The notes under the pieces: model-generated
What the model was told of the DNA's origin: nothing
The model's input: only the letters and a program-made list of their open reading frames with translations
Database searches by the model: none
Part shown: positions 24,011 through 36,614 of the stretch, piece after piece
Position numbering within the stretch: position 1 is the first letter of the stretch
Layout: each line of letters begins with the position of its first letter
Assembly: GCF_033958435.1 (NCBI RefSeq)
Contig: NC_134137.1
Coordinates: 174,295,501 to 174,359,500, forward strand
DNA length: 64,000 nucleotides
DNA from: Carettochelys insculpta
Lineage: Eukaryota > Chordata > Testudines > Carettochelyidae
Direction of reading: 5' to 3'
Translations under genes and position numbers: made by a program

Positions 24011-24500
24011 GGTTTACTTGGTTCTGATGGGTATCATCACTTCCCTCTTGACATAGTAAATTGAAAATAGTGAATTTTCATTCAGAATGCAATTAGTACA
24101 AAGTGATTTCAAATATTTTTCTGTACATATAAATACTTCAGGCTGAAATAGAAATTGAAGTAGAAAACAACCAAAACATAAAACTGCATAGATTTTTGTG
24201 TCTGTAGCCATGAACCAACACTAGGATAAGTTTTTCTCCCAGGAGCGAAGGCCATATTTTGCTAATACTTTCTATCACAATGACTCAGAGGAAGCCATAA
24301 TTTGGTCTTAAATGTGTTTAAATGGAGCAAAATATAATCAAAATGAGGCTTATTTTTAACAGTGAGGATAGTTAACCATTGAAAAAATGGTCATAGATCA
24401 CTGAGGATCCTCCACAATTGGCAATTTTCAATTTTTTAAGTTGATAGTTTTTTTTTTTTTCAATATGGTCTTGTTCAAACAGGAATTAATTGAAGGAAGT
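24011..24500. other. Unique sequence, no gene seen
   Basis: A T-run lies near 24449. No repeat or exon is recognised. Confidence 0.35.
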
Positions 24501-24570
24501 CCCTTGGCCTATGATATGCGGGAGGTCTGACTAGATGATCACAGTGGTCTGTTGTAATCTCTGACTCTTG
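24501..24570 (+). mobile_element. CR1 LINE 3' end fragment
   Basis: The text 'ggcctatgatatgcgggagg' and 'tctgactagatgatcacagt' is the CR1 3' end of the same subfamily type as the copy at 16.5 kb. It is short and truncated on both sides. Confidence 0.65.
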
Positions 24571-26013
24571 CACTAACCAATGAAAGAATCCATTTAATTT
24601 TGTAGTATTCTTTTTCCAGTTGCAAATCTCTCCTCTGCTTTGATTTATCTTTAGTTTAAAGAGAGGTGAGCCAGAAACTGTAATAATAACTCGTACTATC
24701 TACCTGCTGTTTGTCCTCTTTTCAAAATTACAGTTAAAAGCTTCTTAACAGTCGTAGCTCACTTCAAAAATTGAAATCAGATACCATTACAGTGTATCTG
24801 AATTGATAATAAGTATATCCCATCTGGAAAACAATGCATGTTTGCTTTCAATATTTTTCCGTTCACATTGCTTTATATTCTTATCTTATGCTATAGGGAT
24901 AAATGGGCAGAAGACTTGGATCAGTAGTAAATCAGTGATTTGATATTAGTGGGATAAATTCTTTGAGCTTTCAGAGCTGCTAAGCATGGATCAAATTCTG
25001 ATACCTTACTCATTTGAGTAGAATCTCTGTCCAAGTATAGAAGTTTTGGCTTGAATGGGATACTTTATGGAGTAAAGGTACTATGCATTGAGAATAAGGC
25101 TAGCAACAAGGGATTCTGCAGTAAGTTTTTACATAGTACTTTGGTAAAGGCAAAGGTGGTGGTCTGGTGATGGTAATGATGTGTTAACACCATATCCATG
25201 GTAACATGTTGAAATAACAAAGGGTGCTAGTTCTGTTGGGAATTACAGTTCTTATTACACAAAATAGAAGGTCCAGCTGAGCTCAGGACTCTGTTGTGGC
25301 AGTGTCATGTGATTCAGCTGGGCAAGATTGACTGCAGAGGGATGAAGTAGTATTGGTCTCAACTACGTATGTCATAGTGAAAGCTGCCTATGCTTTTGTC
25401 TCTGCTAGGATTATACAGCTGGATAACTAGCACGCATTAGTTATATCCCTGGAACAGTCCTGTTTTGGCAATGAAGACATAGACTTGGAAATGGTCCTGC
25501 CAAGTCTAGGTGAGGCACCTGTCTACATAGTATGGAGAAGCTTGTACTTTCGCAGTCTTTGCTGAATCTGTCTGGGGGAAAACAAGTTTAAATCTTCAGC
25601 ACTGTCCATGCCACATCTTTTACCTTTAACACAGCAGAGGGGTGCAATAAAAGTGCACTGTGCTCATGACTCAGAGATGAGTAGATAAAGATGAGTAGAT
25701 ACATGCAGTATCTGTTGATTCTTTGGACTTGTTTTTGGAGCAATGGGCTTGCCTGGGGTTCTCCTTCTGGTTCTTTTGTATGTCAGATGGTCAAAAATCC
25801 CCCCTCTTTGTTGTTCTTTTTTTGCCTCTCAGACACAGTTTGTGTCTGGGTTTTGCGGTCTCTCCCTCTCCTAATGGGAGAAGGGTTCTGTTGATTTGGT
25901 GGGTACCATGTACCAATCCTAGTTATATAGTAGGCATACACCTTTCACAAGCACTGAACTCATTTTAATATCAACTGGCAAATCTTCAAAGGAAAGCCAG
26001 TATTTTCCTAGGG
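24571..26013. other. Mostly unique sequence, old repeat near 25.0 kb
   Basis: Around 24990-25110 'gatcaaattctgatacctta' and 'actttatggagtaaggtact' form a weak inverted pair, like a palindromic old amniote repeat. The rest shows nothing coding. Confidence 0.35.
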
Positions 26014-26275
26014 TATGTCTACATTTCTCTGGACTGGACTGACTGGCAACAATCGATCCAGCGCATGTGTGTGTGTGAATTTATAGCAAGTTGTGCCTAG
26101 ATTATACTAGAATCAATAAATCGCTGACCAATCACTCTCCCACCAATTCCAGTACTGCACCAGAACAAGAAGCACAAGGGAAGTTTGCTGTGGTGCATCA
26201 ACAGTAGATGCTGTCCTGTCAAGACCTTGGTAAATAGATCTTATTACCTTGACTGAAGATGACTAACTTAAACCA
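26014..26275. mobile_element. MITE, left end clear, right end decayed
   Basis: It starts 'gggtatgtctacatttctct', a Harbinger-like MITE end, and the interior ('caataaatcgctgaccaatc', 'aagggaagtttgctgtgg', 'gtaaatagatctt') follows a turtle MITE of this type as I remember it. No matching right terminal repeat is left. Confidence 0.5.
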
Positions 26276-27029
26276 AGCTCCTTCTCCCTCTCATACCTTG
26301 TCCCCCGTCGCCAGGCCCTAGGTTTACTTATAGAAAGTGATAGTTGTTTCATATCCAGGATCACTCAGTATGGAACAGATACATAATTTCACAACAATTC
26401 AGCTTTACAGAGACCCAAGGTTGAACATAAGACCCTAAATGTGTTGGAGACAAAACAATGTCATAAAAAAAATCTCATTAATGGGAGTATGGCCTCTAGG
26501 GTATTTTGGTAGCTATTATGAAAGAAATCCCCAACTCCATCCGGCCCCTTCCTGCCTGCTTTTTTCTGATTGCTAATATTAAAGTTGAAAAATTACCAAC
26601 TTATAACAAAATATTTTAAAAACCTTTGTGATTTCATACAAAGCTGTTAACATTTGTATCATAGTGTTTGGTTATCAGTGCTCAACATGAGAATTACACA
26701 GCAGTCATCAAATCTTATTACAAAGCAAAGTGCAGAAAGTAATTGCATATATTTGTAAGTAGCTTAGAATTGATTAAAAATGAATGAAGAGAAACTGCAA
26801 AATTTTCTTCAAACTCAAGCCTGCTAACCCCTTCGGGTAAACATTGCACTAGCTCATTCCTCTACTTACCTTCTCCGTTTTCTACTCATGTGGCAAGATG
26901 GGGATTTTCCCTGCTTTTGAGGCCAATCAAACTCTGCGTGTAATCCATTTCAGTTGCTGCATGCTGTGCAAGATATGGAAGTGCTGAATTCATCATGAAG
27001 TTAGGAAGCTTTAGGAGAAGCTCATGAAG
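26276..27029. other. Unique sequence, no gene seen
   Basis: No repeat, exon or RNA gene is recognised. Confidence 0.35.
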
Positions 27030-27358
27030 TACAGGTTGCACCTCTCTTGTCCAGCAGCCTCAGGACCTGACAAGTGATGGATGAGAGAATTTGCCAGACG
27101 ATGAGAGGTCAGTATTGTCTAGGACATTATCAACACTTCCACTGTGTACTGGGCTCCTAGAAGACAATTAGGGGTAAATGACAGCTAAATAACAGCACAA
27201 AACACTGAGAGCCAGGACTGGTGTCTGGAAACAAACTTTATGGGACCATGGGAAACTTGGCCACACCCATGATAAGTAGACATCTGGCTACCTAAAATCA
27301 TGCCACATTATGGACTTTGCAGGACAAGAGAGTTCTGGATTAAAGAGGTTCAACCTGA
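27030..27358. mobile_element. DNA transposon with 'acaggttg' ends
   Basis: The left end 'tacaggttgcacctctcttg' pairs with the right end 'ttaaagaggttcaacctga', and subterminal 'gtccagcag' with 'agagttctggat'. The 4 bases AAGT stand outside both ends, a possible target duplication. Its terminal sequence is unlike the 'ggctatgtctac' families here. It is non-coding and about 329 bp long. Confidence 0.7.
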
Positions 27359-28873
27359 AGTTTAATTTAAGATGTTCTTCAGACTATGTTCCCTGCTCCC
27401 TGTGTTTTCAAAGTGTTGTAACGGGAATTAAGTGTTGTGGATTCATGGTTATTAATGTGTCTTTTTTCCATAAATCTTCTGTACCCCCCAACGACATATG
27501 GAGGCTGTAGCCTTATAGATATCCTCGTAACACTAACAAATTAAGATGTGTTAGGTGTCTAGGCTTTAGCAAATCCCTGTATGTTAAGCTTTAATTAACT
27601 TATATGCAAATATTTCTTGAACAGTGTATTTAGGAACGGTTTTGTTCCTGGAAAGACTGGAAGTGGAAGGGATGAAAATGCAACCTTTGGTACATTTAGT
27701 ATAATGTAGTGAAATTGATTAACCTCTGAGGTATACTATATTTTGCTTTATTACGTAATCATCTCCCCCTGGATGAGCAAGTGTTTGTGTGAGTTGAAAC
27801 CTATTCAGGTGCCTCACAAAAAGCAAGAAGTAGCCAAATCTTACGCAATCCAGACCTCAGTAAGCAACCTTTTAATTTAAACTGTCACACATTTAAGCTG
27901 CACAGAGCATCTCTGTCACTGTGTTCAGAATTCGTGAAAAGTTTGTATTGTGTAATCATTTTCTCTTCCTTTTGGAGTCACATTTTCCTTTCAGCAGCAG
28001 CTGTGGGAGGCATTGAAGAAGAAATTGAAGCTTTTTTTTTTCAAAGCACAGTATTTTCTGTCATATACCAGACAAATCTCTTATCTAGGACTGTGAGCCT
28101 AGCACTGTGTTTTCAATTCCCACAGCATTACAGTCTTCAGCACAGAATGCAAGCAGAGCAAGGCAAGGGAACAAATAGTCTCAACCTATAACCTTAGTAC
28201 AGTGCCTGTGTATGGGATTCCTTGAGCTCTATCACTTGTGCCCCTAACCACTGCAGGCAGAATAAGGAAAGTCTTGGCTTGTGCCTTCCATGAAGTGGCC
28301 CCTTGGAATATGATGCACCTTTTTTAAGCAGGGGCATAGAGAAGGCACTCTCTGGGAATGAGCACCCAGATGAGAAGGCCTTTTTCAGGAGTGAGCTATG
28401 ATTTCTATGTGTTAATTTACAAAACCATATTGTATTTTTTCCTTTCTCAATAATGAAAATCCTTCAGAAAGATAAAACTGAATGGATTACAAAAGGATTT
28501 TACTCCTCTTTGTGCTAACTTAGAGCATCTTTGGGGAGTTTTGAATAGCCTTTATTCATGGCCAAGCAAAACCACACATTTTTGCAACTCATTCTTCATT
28601 TATCACATAGGACAAGAGATGCACAGCTGCCCTCCATGTTGAGAATTCAAGTTTCATGCTGTGCTGAGTACATTCTTGTAGAGTTTACTAGTGACTTCAT
28701 CACAGCTTGTGACTCTAAGAACTCCTCAGTGCCAACCGGGAAAGGGCTTACCATTCCATAACAGAAGCCCCTGACATGCCAATCAAATTCATGGCCCCCA
28801 ACACATTGCATTTATTGTAAATGAATGCCATGTAAGGTTTTAAACTAACATCAGGATTACACTGCTTCTCAGT
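27359..28873. other. Unique sequence, no gene seen
   Basis: Frames of up to 85 codons (27934-28191, 28558-28761) carry no recognised domain and no paired splice sites. No repeat is recognised. Confidence 0.35.
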
Positions 28874-28886
28874 CATTGCATGATGT

Positions 28887-28934
28887 CGTCATCATCATCA
28901 TCATCAGTCCCTTGACTGAGGTCGTTGGGGCACC
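28887..28934 (-). mobile_element. 48-bp LINE/SINE tail with 13-bp TSD
   Basis: Perfect copies of 'cattgcatgatgt' (28874-28886 and 28935-28947) flank only 48 bp. Read on the minus strand it is 'ggtgccccaacgacctcagt' followed by a (GAT)n tail. That is what a severely 5'-truncated retroposed copy looks like. The source family is not certain; a (TGA/GAT)n tail suits the finger-type LINEs. Confidence 0.75.
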
Positions 28935-28947
28935 CATTGCATGATGT

Positions 28948-29496
28948 ACATACAGCTATTTAAGAGCATGTGTACGTATGCTAACCATATGTCTAAATGA
29001 AGGCTTGGTTGATTGTTTGTCAGCCAAAAATGTTGATTCACCTGCATTGCAGCAGTGGCTATGTAAATTAAGCCTGGTAGGCCAATGTAGTGGATGCCAA
29101 ATCTTTATGGGGGCATAAACAGACCTTGGAAGTCACCGGAGCCTAAACCATCAGGGGTTTTCATGACTCTGGGGACAACACATTTAACTTTGGGACTCTA
29201 TAAAAGAATAGGACACATGTATCTATCACTGAGGGAGCATTAACGAATGGCGGTTCCCATTAGTAAGTGACACTGGTGAAAAACTACTTTAGACAACATT
29301 AATAGCCTATAATTGTTAACTTTAACTAACTTGTTAGTCTTTCTTTTTGTTTTATACACAAGCATTTCTGTTTCCATTATCCATTGCTTGATATCTCTTG
29401 GATCTTCATCTTAATTTTTACTGATGTATGTTTCTGCTACGACTATGTCTCCGTGCTGCGATGGTATAAAGCACCTGATTCTGAGTTGTACCGGCG
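28948..29496. other. Unique sequence, no gene seen
   Basis: Nothing coding or repeated is recognised. Confidence 0.35.
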
Positions 29497-29691
29497 GAGA
29501 GGGATAGCTCAGTGGTTTGAGCATTAGCTGGCTAAGCCCAGGATTGTGAGCTCAGTCCTCGAGGTGGTCATTTAGAGGTCTGGGGCAAATAGATTAACAA
29601 AAAAATTGTCAGGGATGGGTGCTTTGTTCTGCCGAGAGGGCAGAAGGTTGGACTCAATGACCTCTGAAGGTGCCTTCCAGCTCTATGAGAT
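29497..29691 (+). mobile_element. tRNA-derived SINE (cryptodire type)
   Basis: The head 'gggatagctcagtggtttga' fits an RNA polymerase III A box, and 'gtgagctcagtcctcgagg' stands where the B box should be, in a tRNA-like layout. The body has 'atttagaggtctggggcaaa'. The tail, 'ggactcaatgacctctgaag' plus 'gtgccttccagctctatga', resembles the CR1 3' end. This is the structure of the turtle tRNA SINE that borrows CR1 machinery. It is diverged and presumably not mobile. Confidence 0.85.
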
Positions 29692-31753
29692 AGGTATATC
29701 TCCATATAATGTGTGTTTCCTCTGAGGACAGGCACACTCGTGGTGGGAGGTGGCTGCAAATCTGTGCTCTTTAAATTGCTGTTGGAGACCCATGTGATAC
29801 CTCCAGGCAGCACTAAGGTCTTGGTGAGGGGGAGGAGATGGCATAGTGAGAATGGTGCTGACAGCTGGCTGTCCACAGCCCCCCTCGACTTGCCTAGGGG
29901 CCTGGCAATTCAGTTAGTTCATCTGCCTGAGAATATTGGTTGTTGCCCTGGGTGGCTAAAAGATAGCTGGTATTAGAGAGCTTATGCTGTGTTAAGCAGA
30001 AGAAAGTTTCTGACTGGGGTGGGAGGGATAACAAGGTGACTCGCAGCTTGAGGAGCCATCGTACGGCTCTTTGAATCACACCATTGCATGAGAGTCTCAA
30101 CTGTCATTCCAAATAAAGAGGAAATATGTATCCCTCTGGGTGGCAGAAAATATCTTGCAAACATGAATCCCAAGGCTCAAAATTCAGCTGGACAATGAAA
30201 AGACTACCAAATGCATTTTTTAAGATGGTAATTGTTTTCAAGCCAGTCTCAAGATATTTTCTTAATAAAGACAATATTACCAACTGCATAGGATTCTTCT
30301 GTAAAGGAGAGGGACTTCTCTGAGGGGCCATATTTACAACATTCCCCAAAACAAGCAAGCAAGCCAATTACAAATTTGGGGGAATTCTAGTTGGCCCACA
30401 CCATGCCCTGTGCAGGGTCTGGGCATGTAAGAACCTGGAAATTCAGTGAATTTCCAACCATCAGTTTTTCACAAATTGTACTATCAGGGGTTTTGACTCC
30501 CCTGACAGAGAACTGGCAACCGGGCTTGGCTCACAGAACCTGTTTCTAAGAAAATGGCAGCTTTGGACCAGCAATGTGATGCTGTTTCTGTTTTCTCTTT
30601 CCCTTCCTTCGTCCCCTTGCTAATGTGGCTCTCTAGTAGGGCTGAACTTCCCTGGCAGTCCTAGGGCTTGGGAGGAAAGGGTGAACATGCCACAGAGCTG
30701 GCATTCTGCTCTCCCGTTATCCCCACTTCTGCTCATGTCTGAACCTGAAAGTTTTTACTCCAGCCACAGAAGCAGAGGGGACAATTTGCCTGTTATTCCA
30801 GTGCAACCCACTTGAGCTCTAATGAGGCTGCATGGAACAATTGCTCAGTGTTGTGTAATGGGTCCATGGAGTAAGCAGTTGACCCATTAGTCTGCATATT
30901 TTCATATTTGAAAACAAACTAAACCATTTTTATCTTATCACAGGTGAGATGGTGATAAAATCTCTGGGTCAAACTCCTCCTTGCTTAATTCCGTTGGCTT
31001 CACTGGGATTACACCAGGAAAGGAGTTTCCTCTTTATGTTATTTTCCAGATGAAAACTGTGAATGGTGTTGCTGCATTATAAAGAAATCTATCTGGGGTT
31101 TTGATTTTAAAGACCTCATCTTCAGTTTGGCCATCATATTGTGTTGGCTGTAACCTTTGTAGCCCATGGACAAGAGGCTGTAAATCAGACCAAGTCGATA
31201 GGAATATAACTGCAGCAGCACTAACACCAGCTGAAGACAAAGGTTTCCTAGCAACTGGAACTCTGTGAGAGCTTGCTGAATAATAGTTCAAATGTGTAGA
31301 GCTGGTGTATGGGGATGTAAGTTGGGGGAGTCCCCACCCAAGTAAAAACAAGCTACGCTTTCAAGGTAGTCAATTACCCATTTGGGGGTAGGTTTTATTA
31401 ACATGAGGGGTGAGTAAAAGGTATTATAGAATACCAACCCTAAAATGAATTCTTGAGGGAGGCTGCTCTAAGGTTCTTTTCTGTCTAAGTCTTCCTACTA
31501 GGAGCTTGACTGCATCTGGGCTTCATTCTCTCAAGACCTGTTAGTTCCAGAGCCAAGTTGTGAAGTCTAGTGAGTCAGCTGGAATTACTCTTCTGGGTTC
31601 CAGCACCTGCTAACTGGATGGCACAGCATCTGAATGCTGGCGTCCTGACACAGGGAATGACTGTCTAGATTGCTCAGGAGCACTGTAAATCCTGAGTATG
31701 TGCCCAGCCTTGAACCCTGGGGGAGGCCATTTAAAAATAAAAGCACTTTTGCA
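29692..31753. other. Mostly unique sequence, old repeat near 31.0 kb
   Basis: At 30945-31030 'ctgggtcaaactcctcct' and 'ttcactgggattacacc' resemble an old amniote repeat, also seen at 34.3 kb. A small perfect hairpin 'tcagggg'/'cccctga' lies at 30484-30506. No exon is recognised. Confidence 0.35.
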
Positions 31754-31813
31754 AGTACTGTACTGTACTGTAAGACTGTAAGACTTACTGTAAGACTAAG
31801 TACTGTAAGACTC
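31754..31813. repeat. Short tandem repeat of 'tactg'/'taagact'
   Basis: Pentamers 'tactg' and heptamers 'taagact' alternate over 60 bp. It looks like a compound minisatellite with two interleaved units. Confidence 0.8.
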
Positions 31814-32048
31814 CCCCAGCCTCTGAGGTGCTGGGATGCTGAGGAACTCCAAACCTCTTTACATGCTTAGTAGTGTGCCAGCTGTACCACAACCCTAAGG
31901 TGAGCACTGGAGGCTCTAGCATCTGGTAGGGGCAAGTGAACATTCAGAGCCATGGCTCACACAAAAGGATTGCTTCCTAGCGTTGGCGAAAGGGGAAGTT
32001 GTTACAAACAGGTTAAGTAGTGTGGCTTTGGCTGCTGCTGCGCTACCA

Positions 32049-32383
32049 CTCTCCCACTGGAGGTGCTCTGGTAACAAGGCAGTTCAAAGCAGGCTAATGA
32101 GGTGCTAACGTGCATATTCAGATTGACAATGGAGATGGGAGCAGCTTTGAAATAAATGCCCCACTTCGACATTCCCTTACTCCCACAGGACTAGAGCAGA
32201 GTAAGGGAATGTCAAAGTGAGGTGCTTATTTCAAAGCTGCCCCCATCTCCACTGTCAGTCTGCAATTCAAAGTCTGTTCATATGGCTGCCATTATGCTAA
32301 TGAGGTGCTGAGTATGCACATTAGCACCTCATTAGCCTGCTTCAAAGTACTTCATTATCATAGCACCTCCGACAGGAGAGTGA
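32049..32383. mobile_element. Fold-back MITE
   Basis: The left half ('ctctcccactggaggtgct', 'aggctaatgaggtgctaacg') is the reverse complement of the right half ('cacctcattagcctgc', 'agcacctccgacaggagag'). The centre pair is 'cattcccttactc'/'gagtaagggaatg'. It belongs with the other hairpin elements because it has the 'gctaatgaggtgct' motif three times (one copy inverted). Confidence 0.85.
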
Positions 32384-35300
32384 GGCTGCAAACTCTGCTC
32401 CATGGTCTTTGTTTTGTATTTCTACACAGATCCTTCTATGAGTACCTTGGAAGTACCTAGGTCATGCTTCTGTGCTCCTGAGTCCCACCATTTTGTGGTC
32501 TCCAGCTGGAAGGTACAATATAGACATTGTGTATTTTTATCTGGTATCATATATTATTCAGAACACACCCAGTCTATTAAAAGGGAGATTAGGACTCTTG
32601 ATGCATTAATCCCTATATACATGGAGGTGGTTTGATGGAAAGCTTATCATTTTGCAGTGAACTGTGGGTTTTAGTGTTCCTGTTGTCTTTAGTGCTTCCA
32701 AAATTTCACCCAGCACTATTTCAGACTTCAGTTTTCGCATCCAGATTTATTTCTTCATCCAGTAATAGCTCAAAGCTATAAAAGAACTTTGTTGAAAATG
32801 TGAAAGAGTTTGCTTTGACTTATCACTGTAAAAAAAAAAAAAACACCTATGGCCAATTGCTCCTAACCTTACAAAATCATTTCATATGGGAATAGCAACA
32901 TTTCCAAATTAATAGAAAAGGTTTGAAGTCTATTTAAAGACTTCAGGAGATGCAAAGTGCACCTTAACTATACCTTCTGGAAATGAGAAGACTGGACACT
33001 TGATCACTGTATGTTCAATGGTTTGGAAGTCTCCAAACATTTGCACTGTAGTGAATACTTGATTCTCAGTTTATGAATCAGGTGCATGAACTTTCCAAGT
33101 AACATCCTCATACAGTTGAAGTTGTCGATTGTCTTCAGAAGAGGAAGAAACCAGGAGGTTCAACAGCGGGATCACCTATGAAGTGCTTGTTTACATCAAA
33201 CCTGCCCATCACCTCTGCTAGGCATCTTGGGGGTTGAAGTTGGATGACAAAAGAACTTCTCCAGCTACCCAGAATGTTTGTTGGTACTTAATGCAAGTAC
33301 AAGGCAGGTGAACAAGATTGTCATGCAGTGGCTAGTGAGAATTTTCTTGTACTCATAACAAAGCTATTTTTCACTGGATGGTTGGAGGAAAGATATTTGT
33401 GAGGGCTGGAAATGGAGGCAGCAGAGTGGACTTCAGGGTGCCAGTTGCAAGTCTCATAGACATTATACATTCACATTGCAAAGGATATTTTGGAAATTCT
33501 TTAGGTCCTGGATCAGGGAAGCATCCCAGTTTAGGAAACATAGTGAAACACATTTAAACTTGAAGCATTTGTTTATGTCCCATTGAACTCGCTAGGTTTT
33601 AAGGGCATGACAGAGTGCTCTACTGAGTCCAGATCTTAGCTTCTAACGGAGATCCTTTCTTTTAATTTTTATTTTTTAGCATCTCTTAGCATATTTTGAT
33701 TCTTTATTAACAACCAATCAGACTACAGAAGAGCTGGAGTTCGGCTAATCACAGCCTGGAGAAAATTGTAAGATGATACCAGTACAGCTAGGCAGGTATA
33801 AGCATTTGCTCAAATACAATTTTTTAGTACCGTCATTAGTGCTGTAACAGATTTTTTTTTGGTAGAAGAATTAATATAAAGTTAGATGCTCAGTGTATTT
33901 GTACTTTACTTATTTCCTCTTCTCAGAAGATCCTCTGGGTGACATCCTAGCTAGATTCAGATAAGTAGCAAAATGCCTGTTGAATTTAGTTAGGCCAGGA
34001 TTTCACCTCATATAGTATTTTGGCTCCTCGGTACTGGTGTGTTATTCATACATTTTGGATAACTTCCTCAAAATGAAGTTTTCCAGTCTGTAAGGGAATC
34101 TTCAAGTAAGAAGTTTCTAACTGGAGTGCTATCTGCTAAAATAAGAATGTCCTTAAATTTTTCTTAGTGGTATAATCACAAAAAGAACCTGGAGTCACTG
34201 GCATCTCTAACACCTAACTCAAGGTAAATCTCTGCACGGCCAGTAACATCAGTGGTTTTAGAAGGACCTGAATGCTAGACAGGTTTAAAAAAAAATCTGT
34301 TTGGTCCAGATTCTGCTCTGTTACACTAGCAGAAATCTCATTTCAACAGAGTTACTCCAAATTTAAACCAGTGTTTAAACAAGACTGCAGCCTCTGATCC
34401 TTTCAGATCATGGTTAAACTGAATTAGCTCTCAAGCCTGCAGTCAGCTCAGCACCTGTTCAGAACCTCAGGGAATACAATACCATAGTTCTCCATGTTGG
34501 TTGACCCCTCCCCGACTATGACAAGACTGGACCAGGGCTTAATTTATGATGGGCATCTTCACAAATTATAAACAGGGGTTAATCCCACTTTGTCTTCATT
34601 TTGTGAGGATTTAATCCAGAAATCACCTGCTTTGGGCATCCTCATTTTACAGCCCATTGGTCACCCAGTGGATCCTGAATTTGGTCCTGTAGTGATCTGA
34701 GATCTCAAACAGTTATTTCAGTTCAAAGCATTTCAGTTTGTTGCTAGAGAACTAAGTATTTTAAATGCAGGAGTAGGATTAATCCTGTAGGCTACATTAC
34801 ATCACCATGGGGGTTTCAGTTCAGTGTGACCTTGTTATTAAAATACATATATTTATTGGAGTGTCAATGATGACCCTGATTACAAGGAGAGAAAGGAGTT
34901 TATTTAATTGTAAAGGACTGAGGTATGCTTTGATTTTTGTTTGTCTGCCTTTATATAATTTCACACACATGCACAAGCAGTCTCCATAGTATGGTCCCAA
35001 CTTTCATAAGTAAAAAGAGTTTCTGAGTACCTCATTTTTTGCATGCCCTAAAGGGAGAGCATTCAGCAGTTTCTGTAAATGAAGCCCTTTTAAGGTGTCT
35101 CAAGCTGGACATTCCAAAATCACCAGCCACTTTGAAAATGTAGGTCATATACATGTATCTAAATGTATGGCTGTCGACCACATGCAGACATCAAGTATAT
35201 TTAATTTTGTTACATGAGCTCTAAAAATAAAACAGTAAGGTAAAATAAGACTTCTTTCATGCAAGTACTTCAGACAGAATACAGAATAGAAAATATTGAT

Positions 35301-35561
35301 TCAAGAGGCTAGCTGTATTGAAAATCAAATGAGTTTTTGCCATTGCTGAGAGCAGCCAAGACCAGTAATCAGCCTGTTTAATCATTAAACAACAATGCTG
35401 TTTGTGGCTCTTTAGTTAAGAGTCTGTCAGCAGTTTCATTATAAACCTCATTTTCAGGGTTTTATATCTTGGCTACAAAAAGCTGCTCCTACATGAAACT
35501 TTCGTACATACACTCACATGGATGAGGATTAAAGGAAGAAATAAGCTGCCCAGCTCTCACA
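32384..35561. other. Mostly unique sequence, no gene seen
   Basis: A poly-A run lies at 32829-32842. The stretch 34300-34375 ('cagattctgctctgttacac', 'agagttactccaaatttaaa') is another copy of the old amniote repeat at 31.0 kb. Frames such as 34807-34989 and 33371-33553 have no recognised content. Confidence 0.35.
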
Positions 35562-35773
35562 GGCTATGTCTAGACTGCAGGGGTTCCCGACAGAAGTCTG
35601 CCACATCCAAACAATATGTTCAGTTTTCTCAGACATCCCCATGTGCCGTGTGGCCAGGCCAAATGTCAGAAAAGCCCCTCCTGACAGGGCTGTCATCAAA
35701 AGAGATGCGAATTCCACTCCACAATTTGTGTATCTTTTGCCAACAGTTCCCCCACAGTTTAGCCACAGCCTGA
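35562..35773. mobile_element. MITE, 'ggctatgtctagact' ends
   Basis: The left end 'aggctatgtctagactgcag' and the right end 'acagtttagccacagcct' are imperfect inverted repeats about 210 bp apart. No target duplication remains. The frames on both strands here are by-products. Confidence 0.6.
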
Positions 35774-36614
35774 GGGTCTGTTTGGTGCACTATTGAAATT
35801 AGTGGGAATCTAACTGTTTACGTCAGGTAGGAATATGATTTGGCCTGCTTGTACCTTATTTATGGTAATGGAAGTTTTGCCATTCAGTTCAACTGGCTTC
35901 AGATTGGGCCTCAATATTACCCACCTGCTGCTTGTAGGTGGACCTGTAAAATGCCTGTAAGATGTGTGATCTCAATAGGGAGTGCCACTGCGATGTACCT
36001 CTTGGTAGAAGCTTTTCTGATCAGACATGTCTGTGAGTAACCCAACATAATAGCACGTGACAAGGTTTCAAGACAAAGGTTTAAAGGCAAGTTTTGGTGG
36101 CGGCCTTGTGGTCTAAGTCAAAATGGTCTTTTTACCAATGTGCTTCTTTTCAGAGCAGTTCCTATGAGCTATGGGCTAACTGAAATATTTAAAACATTGC
36201 TAATTATATGCAATGCATGCATTTGCAAGGTGGAGCTCTTACTCTATGCACTGTGGAAAGCTGTTAAAGAGGTTGGCTAAATAGGGAATCTAAGCATCAC
36301 ACTCACATCACGGTCCAACTGCCCATCATTCAGGGGTGTTCCGAGCTTGGGTTTTGCTTTGGCTCATTGCAGAGGAAGGGACCATTTTGTAAAATTTGGA
36401 TCTGGTTTCATTGTTTTGAACCCCTCCAAAGTTCAGTGGTGTTTGGATCTGGGGTTTTGAGCCCAATTGTATGTATTTAGGCAACTTTTAAAAATGCGCC
36501 CTTTCTTATCATTTCTTAATAGGTGTTCTATGGGGACTTTGACATCAATGTAAAGGAAGTATTAATAATATTACAAGAACACTAGAGGATTTATCTGGTG
36601 TTGCTTGAGTCCTT
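35774..36614. other. Unique sequence, no gene seen
   Basis: No repeat or exon is recognised; the 66-codon frame at 35840 has no family features. Confidence 0.35.

Noticed and set aside
29497..29570. A functional tRNA gene
   Set aside because: Only the promoter-like boxes are tRNA-like; there is no proper acceptor stem, and a SINE body with a CR1-like tail follows.
30484..30506. Small perfect hairpin as a terminator or regulatory stem
   Set aside because: A 7-bp stem is expected by chance in 64 kb, and there is no gene nearby.
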